A stretch of 10,069 nucleotides of DNA, taken from positions 1-10,069 of the forward strand of contig SKKC01000051.1 in NCBI GenBank assembly GCA_007121695.1. The letters run 5' to 3'. The translations under genes were made by a program, and so were the position numbers. Position 1 is the stretch's first letter. The number at the start of each line of letters is the position of its first letter. The notes beneath the pieces were generated by a model that saw only the letters and a program-made list of their open reading frames with translations, was not told the origin of the DNA and did no database searches. Below, piece by piece: positions 1 to 8,000 of this stretch. Source of the DNA: Spirochaetales bacterium (GTDB taxonomy: Bacteria > Spirochaetota > Spirochaetia > DSM-27196 > SKKC01).

Positions 1-1050
1 ATGGAGTTCCTGAAGGCCAACGCGCATGAAGACGACTGGTTCCTGCAGCTTGAGGTCTTTGATCCGCACGAGCCGTTCATGTGCCCGGCGAAATACCGCA
101 ATCAGTTCGCCCCACCCTGGAACGGCCCCTTTCACTTCGACTGGCCACCCTATGCGCCGGTATCTGATGAGGAACGCGAAGCGATGGACCACATCCGCGC
201 GTGTTACGCAGGAACTCTGGCCATGGCGGATCTGTGGCTGGGAAAATTTCTGGATCAGGTTGATGAACTCAGCCTGACCGACGATCTACGGATAATTTTG
301 ACCACCGACCATGGTCATTTGCTCGGCGAGCACGGATACTGGGCGAAAAACTACATGCACGACTACCCGGAACTGGTGCACCTCCCCCTCATCGTCCGCG
401 ACCCGAGCGCTGCGCCGTTGGGGGCGACGGGGACGGCGGGGACGGAGGCGTGGCAGAAGACAGCGGCGCGGCCAGCGCAGCCGGGGACGGAGGCGCCTTC
501 GAGGGCACAAACTGCCATCGACGCCCTCACTACCACCATCGATATCATGCCGACAATCCTTTCCTGGCATGGCGTTGATATTCCGGCCTCGGTACAGGGA
601 AAACCATGGCAGCATTTGTTGTCCGATACAGCACGCGAGACAACGCATCACGAGACCGTGCTTTTCGGGTACTGGGGAAAGACCATCAATATTACTGACG
701 GGAAGTACCAGTACACACGTGTGCCGGATCCCGCTAAGCCGCGGTACGACCACACAGCCATGCCCGTGCGGTACATGGGAGCTGATTCTGATGAGCTTCG
801 GCACGCCGAGCTCGGTGATTTCCTGCCAACAGCAAACGGAGTTCCGGTATATCGTGTGAAGTTTCCCGGCAGCGACGGGGGCGAGCACGTACCACACGAA
901 GACCTGCTCGCCGATCTGTCGTTGGATAATCCTGTTGCAAATCCGATTCAGGACGCCGAACTACACTCGCAGTGGCAGCAACGACTTCGGGATGCCATGA
1001 TCAACCACGATGTACCGGGGACGGAGCTTCAACGATTCAGACTTGCATAG
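1..1050 (+). CDS. Sulfatase (S1 / alkaline-phosphatase superfamily), C-terminal part, 5' end outside window
   Basis: This is the 3' part of a sulfatase gene and encodes 349 visible residues. Sulfatases hydrolyse sulfate esters on sugars or aryl compounds using a formylglycine made from a Cys/Ser-x-Pro-x-Arg motif. That motif is near the N-terminus in the family and is not visible here, so the gene must begin upstream and the ATG at base 1 is probably an internal Met. Seen directly: DPHEPF (about residues 21-26, His23 probably an active-site residue), the metal-binding TTDHGHLLGEHG (Asp103, His104), Lys116 in the next conserved segment, and the late-domain block LTTTIDIMPTIL. Between VRDPSA and that block lies an Ala/Gly/Thr-rich insert (about residues 138-172) that I would not expect in the family. 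No recognisable secretion signal can be assessed because the N-terminus is missing. A histidine phosphatase gene follows 28 nt later, possibly in the same transcript. Family call is firm; the substrate is unknown. Confidence 0.9.
   Translation: MEFLKANAHEDDWFLQLEVFDPHEPFMCPAKYRNQFAPPWNGPFHFDWPPYAPVSDEEREAMDHIRACYAGTLAMADLWLGKFLDQVDELSLTDDLRIILTTDHGHLLGEHGYWAKNYMHDYPELVHLPLIVRDPSAAPLGATGTAGTEAWQKTAARPAQPGTEAPSRAQTAIDALTTTIDIMPTILSWHGVDIPASVQGKPWQHLLSDTARETTHHETVLFGYWGKTINITDGKYQYTRVPDPAKPRYDHTAMPVRYMGADSDELRHAELGDFLPTANGVPVYRVKFPGSDGGEHVPHEDLLADLSLDNPVANPIQDAELHSQWQQRLRDAMINHDVPGTELQRFRLA
437..495 (+). repeat. Pair of 14-bp direct repeats inside sulfatase insert
   Basis: CGGGGACGGAGGCG occurs at 437-450 and again at 482-495. 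The offset is 45 bp, exactly 15 codons, so both copies are read in the same frame as G-T-E-A. The surrounding GC-rich stretch (about 415-510) has no stop in two forward frames or in a reverse frame. This is what one expects of a repeat element tolerated inside a coding gene. Related copies lie at 1015, 1506 and (inverted) 1759. Confidence 0.75.
1015..1026 (+). repeat. Copy of the GGGGACGGAG motif near the sulfatase 3' end
   Basis: CCGGGGACGGAG matches 481-492 over 12 bases. It encodes part of the sulfatase C-terminus (DVPGTEL), which looks like native protein sequence. This copy could therefore be coincidental on its own; it gains weight from the four other copies within 1.4 kb. Confidence 0.45.
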
Positions 1051-1078
1051 TCTTTCGCGGCTCCGTACAATCTCACAA

Positions 1079-1801
1079 ATGCTACTATACATTATTCGCC
1101 ACGCAGACCCGGACTATGATGCCGGAACAATTACAGAGTTCGGCCATACGGAAGCCGCTGCCCTGGCACGGATCATGCCTCGCCTCGCTCCGACACACCT
1201 GTACTCGTCACCGCTCGGTCGTGCAAAAGACACCGCGGCGTACACCGTTCAGGCGACCGGACTGCCCCTTCATATAGAAGACTGGACGCAGGAGATATCA
1301 GGATTTGCGGTAGACCAGGGTGATCCCTACGGTGCGACAGCTATCTGGGATTATCACGGTGAAGATGTAAGACGAATCGACCCACCTGGGGCGCAGACAC
1401 GGGACTGGTTCGCCACTCCACCGTACAACACGCCCGGATTTCCCGATCTCTGTGACGCACTCGCGAATGCGTCCGATGCATTCCTGGCAAGGCACGGCTA
1501 CACGAGGGACGGAGGCGCCTATAACATACGCGAAACCGAACCCGATACACGAGCACAGCGCATCGCCGTGTTCTGTCATGGCGGGTTTGGTCTGACCTGG
1601 CTCGCCCATCTGCTCGAACTGCCGCTACCGCTTGTCTACAGCGGGTTTTATCTCTGGCCGAGCTCAGTAACGACCATTTTATTCGACGAGCGCACCAGAG
1701 GAGTGGCGACTCCCCGTTGTATCGGCCTCGGCGATGTAAGTCATTTGCACCAGGTTGGCCTCCGTCCCCGCCCGCGGGGCATTAAGGCGAACTACGAGTA
1801 A
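1079..1801 (+). CDS. Histidine phosphatase family protein (phosphoglycerate-mutase-like), 240 aa
   Basis: This is a cytoplasmic phosphatase or mutase of the histidine-phosphatase superfamily, which works through a phospho-histidine intermediate. The catalytic RHA motif is at the very N-terminus (Arg7, His8, in LLYIIRHADPDYD). It is followed by the conserved SSPLGRAKDTA (Arg48), a candidate acid Glu72 in WTQEISGF, and the second catalytic His167 in VFCHGGFG. I chose ATG 1079 because family members begin only a few residues before RHA; the same frame stays open upstream to 1010, but those 23 residues show nothing conserved. No clear Shine-Dalgarno precedes 1079, so translation may be coupled to the sulfatase, whose stop is 28 nt upstream. 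Many members are annotated as phosphoglycerate mutase, but the superfamily is broad and specificity cannot be read from the sequence. There is no signal peptide. A short GC-rich motif related to the sulfatase repeats occurs at 1506 and, inverted, at 1759. Confidence 0.88.
   Translation: MLLYIIRHADPDYDAGTITEFGHTEAAALARIMPRLAPTHLYSSPLGRAKDTAAYTVQATGLPLHIEDWTQEISGFAVDQGDPYGATAIWDYHGEDVRRIDPPGAQTRDWFATPPYNTPGFPDLCDALANASDAFLARHGYTRDGGAYNIRETEPDTRAQRIAVFCHGGFGLTWLAHLLELPLPLVYSGFYLWPSSVTTILFDERTRGVATPRCIGLGDVSHLHQVGLRPRPRGIKANYE
1506..1520 (+). repeat. Copy of GGGACGGAGGCGCCT motif in the phosphatase gene
   Basis: GGGACGGAGGCGCCT is identical over 15 bases to 484-498 in the sulfatase insert. The last eight bases, AGGCGCCT, are self-complementary, so the motif resembles half of a longer palindrome. 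Here it encodes R-D-G-G-A-Y in a different reading frame from the sulfatase copies. Confidence 0.5.
1759..1770 (-). repeat. Inverted copy of CGGGGACGGAGG motif
   Basis: CCTCCGTCCCCG at 1759-1770 is the exact reverse complement of CGGGGACGGAGG found at 437-448 and 482-493. It lies in the last codons of the phosphatase gene and runs directly into CCCGCGGGG, another GC-rich palindromic stretch. Confidence 0.5.
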
Positions 1802-1803
1802 TC

Positions 1804-1834
1804 TTGACCTGATATGTTAAAAACAGGTTATAAA
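1804..1834 (+). promoter_or_regulatory. Candidate promoter of the transporter/mannosidase operon
   Basis: TTGACC (1804-1809) is followed by TATAAA (1829-1834) with a 19-nt spacer, or by TTATAA (1828-1833) with 18 nt. Both hexamers are near consensus but the spacing is long. It begins just after the phosphatase stop. The gap to the next start (1802-1917) is AT-rich compared with the surrounding genes, as a promoter region would be. I saw no convincing LacI-type operator and no terminator in this gap. Confidence 0.4.
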
Positions 1835-1917
1835 CGAAACTTTTTCCTGCACAAGATCGCCAAATCGTTGTAGTTTGATTAGGAAATACATACGACTCGA
1901 ATCAGGGAGGTTTACGT

Positions 1918-3186
1918 ATGAAAAATCGTCTTTTTCTTGTGTTCATGACGCTTTTGCTGTCGGTGAGCATGACCGTTTTCGCCGGTGGTCGCGGCGAAGA
2001 AGTTGACATGAATACCGTCACACTCGGGTACAATCCGTTTCTCGCGGATTCTTTCACCGATGCGCCACCACCCATCGATGTAATCCGAGAGGTGCTGGCC
2101 GAGCGATACCCCGAAATTACCCTTGAGTATCATACGATGGCGCAGGATCTGCTCGATTCACTTGTTATTTGGATGACAAGTCAGGACACCACGGTTGACA
2201 TCTTCGGTATGGATACCCCGTGGGTCACGCAGTTTGGAAATGCAGGTTGGGCAGTCCCGTTGAACGACAGGATGCCAGATCTCGACACGCGTATCGAAAC
2301 AGCGGGCCTGGAAACGTTCGCGTTCGAAGGAGACTGGCTTGCAGTACCGTTCTGGGGTAGCGTAACCGGTCTGTACTATCGGACTGACCTGCTTGCAGAG
2401 TACGGATTCAGCACCCCGCAGTCAGTCACCGAAATGGTAGAAATCATCGAAACCATACGAGCGGATCGCCCGGAACTCGCGGGACTTCTGTGGCCCGGGG
2501 AACGTGGTGAGTCTCTGAACATGTTTTACGCGACGCTCTTATACGCCTTTGGCGGACAGTACACTGACGCAAACGGCAACTATCTGTTCGAGTCGGAAGC
2601 AAGCGTCCGCGCGGTGCAGTTCATGCGGGATACCATTGTGAACGAGTGGTCACCGCGAGCCGTGCAGAACTGGGAACGCCTGGAATCACGACAGCGATTC
2701 GTGTCCGGCGATGCGATCTTTTCCTGGGACAACCACGATATTATCGTGTTTCTCGACGATCCGGAGCAGTCACAGGTAGCGGGCAACTGGGACCTTATTC
2801 CGTTTCCGGCTGAACCCGAGGGACAGTCTGTCGCTATCACCGGTGGTTTCGCGTTTGCCATGAATCCGTTCAGCCCGAAACTCGAAACCGCAACGCGGGT
2901 CATGGAGGTTATCTCCAGTCGTGAAGTCCAGCGCGGGTTTGCCCTCGCATGGGGCCCTGTTCAGCAGTACATAGGTCTCTACGATGATCCGGTGGTACAG
3001 GAATATAACCCGAACTCCGAGAAACTTGGACCGCTGGTCGAAGTGGCTCTCAACCGGCCACCATCCCGTAACTATGGCGAGCTGTCTGCGATTATGCAGG
3101 AAGAACTCAACGCCGCGATCACGGGTACCCGGTCTGTCGAGGCCGCTCTTGCGAATATGCAGCGCAGAGCGTCAGCGCTCCGCTGA
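1918..3186 (+). CDS. ABC transporter sugar-binding protein (family 1 extracellular solute-binding protein), 422 aa
   Basis: This is the periplasmic substrate-binding component of a carbohydrate-uptake ABC transporter of the maltose/trehalose type. Residues 1-22 form a signal peptide: basic MKNR, then a hydrophobic core, ending VFA before GGRGEE. There is no lipobox cysteine, so signal peptidase I cleavage after Ala22 and a soluble periplasmic protein are inferred. Family features are the central WGSVTGLYYRTDLLAEYG segment, the GGFAFAMNPFS segment, and the C-terminal helix with the AITGTRSVEAALANMQ pattern. Length is normal for the family (about 400-450 aa). The start is well supported by GGGAGG at 1905-1910, 7 nt before ATG. 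It is the first gene of an operon that continues with two permeases and a GH38 mannosidase, so the ligand is plausibly an alpha-mannoside. That assignment is from context; the binding residues do not reveal the sugar. Confidence 0.93.
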   Translation: MKNRLFLVFMTLLLSVSMTVFAGGRGEEVDMNTVTLGYNPFLADSFTDAPPPIDVIREVLAERYPEITLEYHTMAQDLLDSLVIWMTSQDTTVDIFGMDTPWVTQFGNAGWAVPLNDRMPDLDTRIETAGLETFAFEGDWLAVPFWGSVTGLYYRTDLLAEYGFSTPQSVTEMVEIIETIRADRPELAGLLWPGERGESLNMFYATLLYAFGGQYTDANGNYLFESEASVRAVQFMRDTIVNEWSPRAVQNWERLESRQRFVSGDAIFSWDNHDIIVFLDDPEQSQVAGNWDLIPFPAEPEGQSVAITGGFAFAMNPFSPKLETATRVMEVISSREVQRGFALAWGPVQQYIGLYDDPVVQEYNPNSEKLGPLVEVALNRPPSRNYGELSAIMQEELNAAITGTRSVEAALANMQRRASALR

Positions 3187-3203
3187 TCACGATACCGCCT
3201 TAC

Positions 3204-3229
3204 AATCGGCCGCCGGAAGGCGGCCGATT
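3204..3229 (+). promoter_or_regulatory. Intercistronic stem-loop with GNRA tetraloop after the binding-protein gene
   Basis: A perfect 11-bp stem, AATCGGCCGCC at 3204-3214 paired with GGCGGCCGATT at 3219-3229, closes a GGAA loop that fits the stable GNRA class. It starts 17 nt after the binding-protein stop. Only three T's end the hairpin and no longer T-run follows, so it is at best a partial terminator. By analogy with the malE-malF type of arrangement it more likely protects the upstream mRNA from 3' exonucleases and raises binding-protein output over permease. That role is inferred. Confidence 0.75.
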
Positions 3230-3240
3230 TCGTATGCAGC

Positions 3241-3286
3241 GGGTTGTGCGACCGGATTCGTGTATCCGGGCTCTTGACGCCAACCC
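3241..3286 (+). other. Second intercistronic RNA structure (nested stems)
   Basis: An outer 6-bp pairing, GGGTTG (3241-3246) with CAACCC (3281-3286), encloses a perfect 6-bp hairpin, CCGGAT (3252-3257) with ATCCGG (3264-3269), around a TCGTGT loop. Together with the hairpin at 3204-3229 most of the 138-nt gap between binding protein and permease can fold. A weak -35-like TTGACG (3274-3279) is also present but lacks a good -10 partner. Function is unknown. Confidence 0.45.
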
Positions 3287-3324
3287 ATCCTGCGGAGACT
3301 ATCGGAGACATACGAGGTTCTAAG

Positions 3325-4221
3325 GTGACATCGAACAAAATCGAAACCCGAATTGCTCTGGCCCTTGCTCTGCCGGCAGTGTCTGGACTTCTTATTTTTA
3401 ACTACTATCCGATTGTTCAGAGTTTCATTTACTCGTTTTTCGATCTGGATTTTACGACGGACTGGCTGAATGCACCGTTCATCGGACTTCAGAACTACGC
3501 GGCCGTCATGGCGAGCGACCAGTTCTGGTACACGTTTCTGTTTACGACCGGGTTTACCATTGTTGCAGTAACCCTCGATATCAGCCTTGGAATGGCCTTT
3601 GCGCTGGCCACATTCTATGTTCCCAAAAGCATGCGAGGTATACTGCGCGCCTTTATCATTGTCCCGTGGGCGATTCCGAAGGTCATACAGGCTTCGATGT
3701 GGCGGTGGATGCTCAACAGCGATGTTGGCCCCATCGGCGATCTGCTGGTCCGCATCGGACTTGTTGATGAACCCCCACTGTTTCTCGCAGAGCGCGTTCT
3801 TGCCATGGGAAGCATTGTGGCAGCATACACCTGGAAAGGTGCGAGTATTGCCGCATTCTTTCTGATGGGTGGCCTTGCCTTGATTCCCGGTGAAGTCCGA
3901 GAGTCGGCGATTGTAGATGGAGCAAGCTCTATCCGCCGTTTCTTTTCGATAACCCTGCCGATCGTTATGCCGACCGTTTTCGTAGCGCTTCTGTATCGCA
4001 GTCAGGACGCATTGAGAGTGTTTGACGTTGTATATGGTCTGACGGGGGGCGGACCGGGAACCAGCACCGATACGCTCAGCTCGTTTGCATACAATGCGTA
4101 TTTCCGATTCGCACAGTTTGGGCGAGCCTCAACCTATGCGGTGGTTACGTTCATACTCATAGGCGCCGTCGGAACATTCTATATCAGTCGGGTTCGCAGA
4201 AACTTCAGCTTCAAGGAATAG
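3325..4221 (+). CDS. ABC transporter permease, MalF/UgpA-type (binding-protein-dependent transport inner membrane component), 298 aa
   Basis: This is an inner-membrane subunit of the sugar ABC importer. It shows about six hydrophobic segments, the first near residues 10-30 (ALALALPAVSGLLIFNYYP). The EAA loop that docks the ATPase is at residues 193-216, with E-S-A-I-V-D-G-A then S-I-T-L-P as the conserved core. The LTGGGPGTSTDT motif near 239-250 is typical of MalF/UgpA-like permeases. I chose GTG 3325 because GAGG at 3314-3317 lies 7 nt upstream and the protein then begins a short stretch before TM1. The frame extends upstream to a TTG at 3244, but that part overlaps the intercistronic stems and has no family similarity. 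The second permease starts 2 nt after the stop, so the two are co-translated and should form a heterodimer. Confidence 0.93.
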   Translation: MTSNKIETRIALALALPAVSGLLIFNYYPIVQSFIYSFFDLDFTTDWLNAPFIGLQNYAAVMASDQFWYTFLFTTGFTIVAVTLDISLGMAFALATFYVPKSMRGILRAFIIVPWAIPKVIQASMWRWMLNSDVGPIGDLLVRIGLVDEPPLFLAERVLAMGSIVAAYTWKGASIAAFFLMGGLALIPGEVRESAIVDGASSIRRFFSITLPIVMPTVFVALLYRSQDALRVFDVVYGLTGGGPGTSTDTLSSFAYNAYFRFAQFGRASTYAVVTFILIGAVGTFYISRVRRNFSFKE

Positions 4222-4223
4222 TC

Positions 4224-5066
4224 ATGAACAGGAAACAGCGCGAAATCAGACACAAAATACTGTCAATCATTATCGTAGCGGTAATCGGGACCTGGTGCCT
4301 CGCGCCGCTGGCCTGGATATTTGTGACCTCGATCAAGCCTCTGGGAACCGAGTATCGGATTCCGGTGGAGTACTGGCCCGATCAACCCACACTCGAAAAC
4401 TACCGCACGGTGCTTGGAGAGCGCTTTCGAATACAACGGTCAATTCTGAACAGCGTCATCGTCTCGTCAGGCTCCGTAATTGGAACCCTGACCCTGGCAA
4501 CCCTTTCGGCGTACGCCATCGCCAGACTCAAGTTCAAGTATCGCTTTCATACCCTCTATATGATGCAGATCGCCGGAATGATTCCTCCGATTGTTGTTAT
4601 AGCTCCAACCTTCGTCATGATGCGTTCGCTCGGCCTTCTGAGAACGTACTGGGCAATGATTCTTCCAAATATGGTCTACGCATTACCGCTTTCATCGTTT
4701 CTCATTGCCAGCTATTTCGCCAACGTCCCATTCGAGCTGGAGGACGCTGCAAAAATCGATGGAGCCGGTACGTTCAGAACGATATTTCGCATCGTGCTGC
4801 CCATCGCAGCCCCGGGCATTTTCTCGGCTGGTGTTCTGGCTTTTCTCGGTTCATGGGGCGAGTTCATGCTCGCGAACACGGTTTCCATCGGTTCGGCAGC
4901 TGTCGAGACGGTGCCTGTCGCGATACAGAGTCTCAGTCGCGCGTTTAATCTGCAATGGGCCTGGGTCGCTGCAGGTACAATGGTAACTATTACGCCAATA
5001 CTGATCGCGGTACTCATTTTCCAGAGGGTCGTGGTGACCGGTCTGTCGGCCGGTGGTGTCAAATAA
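4224..5066 (+). CDS. ABC transporter permease, MalG/UgpE-type, 280 aa
   Basis: This is the second membrane subunit of the importer. The N-terminus is short and basic (MNRKQREIRHK), then TM1 at about 12-33, followed by five further hydrophobic stretches. The EAA loop is at residues 173-197, with E-D-A-A-K-I-D-G-A-G and I-V-L-P at its core. The C-terminal FQRVVVTGLSAGGVK is the usual MalG-type ending. The start is supported by AAGGA at 4213-4217, 6 nt before ATG. It pairs with the preceding permease (2-nt gap) and is followed by the mannosidase with overlap or a 1-nt gap. No ATPase gene follows, as is common for CUT1 sugar importers in operons that share one MsmK/MalK-type ATPase. Family call is firm; the transported sugar is inferred from the neighbouring glycosidase. 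Confidence 0.94.
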   Translation: MNRKQREIRHKILSIIIVAVIGTWCLAPLAWIFVTSIKPLGTEYRIPVEYWPDQPTLENYRTVLGERFRIQRSILNSVIVSSGSVIGTLTLATLSAYAIARLKFKYRFHTLYMMQIAGMIPPIVVIAPTFVMMRSLGLLRTYWAMILPNMVYALPLSSFLIASYFANVPFELEDAAKIDGAGTFRTIFRIVLPIAAPGIFSAGVLAFLGSWGEFMLANTVSIGSAAVETVPVAIQSLSRAFNLQWAWVAAGTMVTITPILIAVLIFQRVVVTGLSAGGVK

Positions 5067-5067
5067 C

Positions 5068-8000
5068 GTGTTCGAGAAGCAATACACCGTCCACGTCATT
5101 TCCCATACTCACTGGGATCGCGAGTGGTATCGCACGCAGCAGCAGTTTCGCATGAGCCTGGTGCGAACCGTAGATACCGTGCTCGAGTATATTCGCGAGA
5201 ACCCGGGGTTCCGGTGTTTCCTGCTGGACGGTCAGTCGATTCTGATCGATGATTACCTGGCTGTCCGGCCGGAGAAGCGCGAAGAAATCAGAAACTGCGT
5301 AGCCGAGCGTCGGCTGTTTATTGGCCCGTGGTATACGCAGCCAGACGAGTTTCTCGTGTCGGCCGAGAGTCTTGTTCGTAACCTGCAACTCGGTATACGC
5401 ACGGCCCGCTCGTACGGCAGGACCATGCGCCTCGGGTGGATACCCGACACCTTCGGGCATATTTCACAGCTCCCGCAAATTCTGACCGAATTCGGCATTT
5501 CGGCCGCCGCGCTCACCCGAGGTATCGGTGACCAGCTTCCCGAACCCCGCATAGAGTTTCTCTGGCGCAGTCCGAACGGGAGCGAGGTTCTGGTGCTGCA
5601 CCAGATGCAGGGGTACTTCAGCGCGGGTCTGCTTGCCTTTCCGTTCTTCTGGGGTGATGTGTCCAACATAGCCCCCTCCGCGAAGCGGGCAGCAGTGCGG
5701 GTATCGCAGTTACTCGATTCGCTCAAGCAGGCTGCGGGGAGCAATAATCTCGTGCTCTGGAACGGCGCCGATCACATGCCGCCGGAGCCGGGAATCGCAG
5801 AAACCATAGATGAGCTGAACGAGATCAGCCGGGACTACCACTTTGTTCACAGCGACGTCGAGTCGCTCGCGGATGCGATTCTCAGCGAAAAACCGGAACT
5901 TCCGGTAGTGAGTGGCGAGTTACGCGGTAGCCGGTATCATCCGCTTCTGTATTCCATCCTCTCGACTCGAACCTACCTGAAGCAGCGGAACAGTCGTCTG
6001 CAACGGCTACTCGAACGGTATACGGAACCTATCTCCGCGCTCGCGTCCATTGTGCCGCGAGAGGACCTCTCGCCGGGCGCTGCCGCGCGGTACCGATATC
6101 CTTCAGCCGAACTCCGCGAGTCGTGGAAGCTGCTTCTGCAGAATCACGGACACGACAGTATCGGGGGCTGCAGCATTGATCAGGTGCATCGGGAGATGAT
6201 CACCCGCTTCGACCAGGGCGAGCAGATCGCTTCCCGAATTGCGTTCGAAAGCCTGAAGCACCTCTCGGGTGTTCTCGATACGACCTGGGCCCCCGACGAC
6301 GCGCCAATGTGCGTCTGTTACAATCCCGCCGACCGACCACAGGTTCGCGTTGTGCAGCACGAGTTTCGCTTCGCGCGTCCGCTCGCTGAACCCCTTGTCG
6401 TGCTCAATCGTGACGGCGAACAGCTGCCGGCCCAACTCGTGTCGCGCGAAGAACATAGCCACGGCTGGCTCGACAGGGACACAACGGTTGCCGGTTGCCT
6501 CGGGAATCTCTCGTGGTGGCAGGAAGTGCTCAAGCGCATGGACGAGCTCGATATAGCCGACTTCAACCTCGAATCAGCCGCGGAAGGCGGCCTTATACTT
6601 CGCGTGTATCTCTCCGACTATGGAGGCATCGAGACCTCGGTACTGGGGCGGCTTGAAGCACAGCTGCAGGCACTCGACCGCGACACTCCGGTTTTGCTTC
6701 GGGCAAGCTACGTGCATCACAGGATTGCCTTCGCCGATCGTCTCGACCCCGTCAGTTACAGCGCGTACGCCATTGCCACTCGTCGAACGCAACTCCCGGA
6801 CGCGGCCGTGGTGGAATCGTTCGATACGGTTTCGGTGCGTTCCGATGCGGGCAGACACGGGCTGGTATTTTCCGGGGGCACCATCGATGTTGAACCTGAC
6901 GGCAGCCTGCTGCTCACCACACCATCGGGTGCTGTCTACTCAGGAATGGCCCGACTGGTGGACCAGGGTGATGGTGGAGATACCTACGATTTCTCTCCGG
7001 TCGGTGAAGAGCGTCCGCTTGTGCTCGAAGACGAGCCGGTTGTAGAGGTCCTGCAGCAGGGTCCGATCACAGCTGGTATGGAGGTTCGATTCGAGTCCCG
7101 ACTGCCGGCATGGCTTGAAGCCGATCGAACGCGACGAAGTCTCGCAACGGTGAATGTGCCGGTGCGTATGCAGGTGTGGGTCGAAACAGGGTCCGATGCT
7201 GTCCGGGTAAAGACGACGATCGGCAATGCAGTTCGCGATCACCGGATGCGGGCGGTATTTCCCTGTCTTCCGGTCACGGAATCCCCGGTCGACTCCCGGA
7301 CGACACCGTCGCTGTGGGTCGATACGCCGTTTGCGGTTGAGCGCCGACAGACGCAGCCGGTCGGTGGATCGGACTGGGAACAGCAACCCGGAAGCATACA
7401 GCCACATCTTAACTGGGTCGGCCTTGGCACGGATGCTTCAGCCATCGCTGTTACCGCGGACGGCCTGCACGAGCACGAGGTTGTTGAAACGGCAAACGGC
7501 CAGGCAATAGCGCTTACACTCCTGCGTTCGGTGGGCTGGTTATCCAGAGGTGATCTGCTGACCCGCGAAGGTCAGGCTGGCCCGATGATCGAGACCCCTG
7601 AAGCACAGTGCACAGGTACTGGAACATTTGAGTATGCGTTTCGCCTGTTTGACTCAGAACAGCAGCTCCGTTCGAGCGTGCCATCGTTGTCAGACCCGCT
7701 GCTGCAACCGTTAACGGTTGCGACCGAAAATACACCCGAACGGCTCGCAGAGGTTACACGAAGAGCACATGCCGGGTACGACCGAACACGTTGCAGTTAC
7801 ATAAATCTGGAAGGAACGGATTTCGTCCTCTCCGCGTGCACCAAGGCAGCGAATGCAGCAGGACTCGTAGTCGTCCGATTCTATAACAGCAGGAACGAGC
7901 CGGTGACACAACGGGTGCAGGTCGCACCTTTTGTGATCGCCTGTAATCGCGCTCTGTTGAGCGAAGATCCCGTTGAGAGACTCCGCATCGAAGACGGCCG

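Noticed and set aside
1..3. ATG at base 1 as the true sulfatase start
   Set aside because: The sulfatase active-site signature and first strand of the fold are missing, so the window edge cuts the gene and this Met is probably internal.
286..897. Long open frame on the - strand opposite the sulfatase
   Set aside because: No recognisable domain, and it lies entirely opposite a clear sulfatase sequence. It is kept open by GC-rich codon use.
1802..1917. Riboswitch or LacI-type operator upstream of the binding protein
   Set aside because: No conserved riboswitch core and no good palindrome of operator size; only a candidate promoter and a strong ribosome-binding site were seen.
3204..3229. Full rho-independent terminator after the binding-protein gene
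   Set aside because: The stem is strong but only three T's end it and no T-run follows, and the permeases downstream need read-through. Kept as an intercistronic stem-loop.
3274..3302. Internal promoter before the first permease (TTGACG)
   Set aside because: The matching -10 position (GACTAT) agrees with consensus at only three of six bases.
3244..3324. N-terminal extension of the first permease from TTG 3244
   Set aside because: No family similarity and it overlaps an RNA stem structure. GTG 3325 has a GAGG site at proper spacing.
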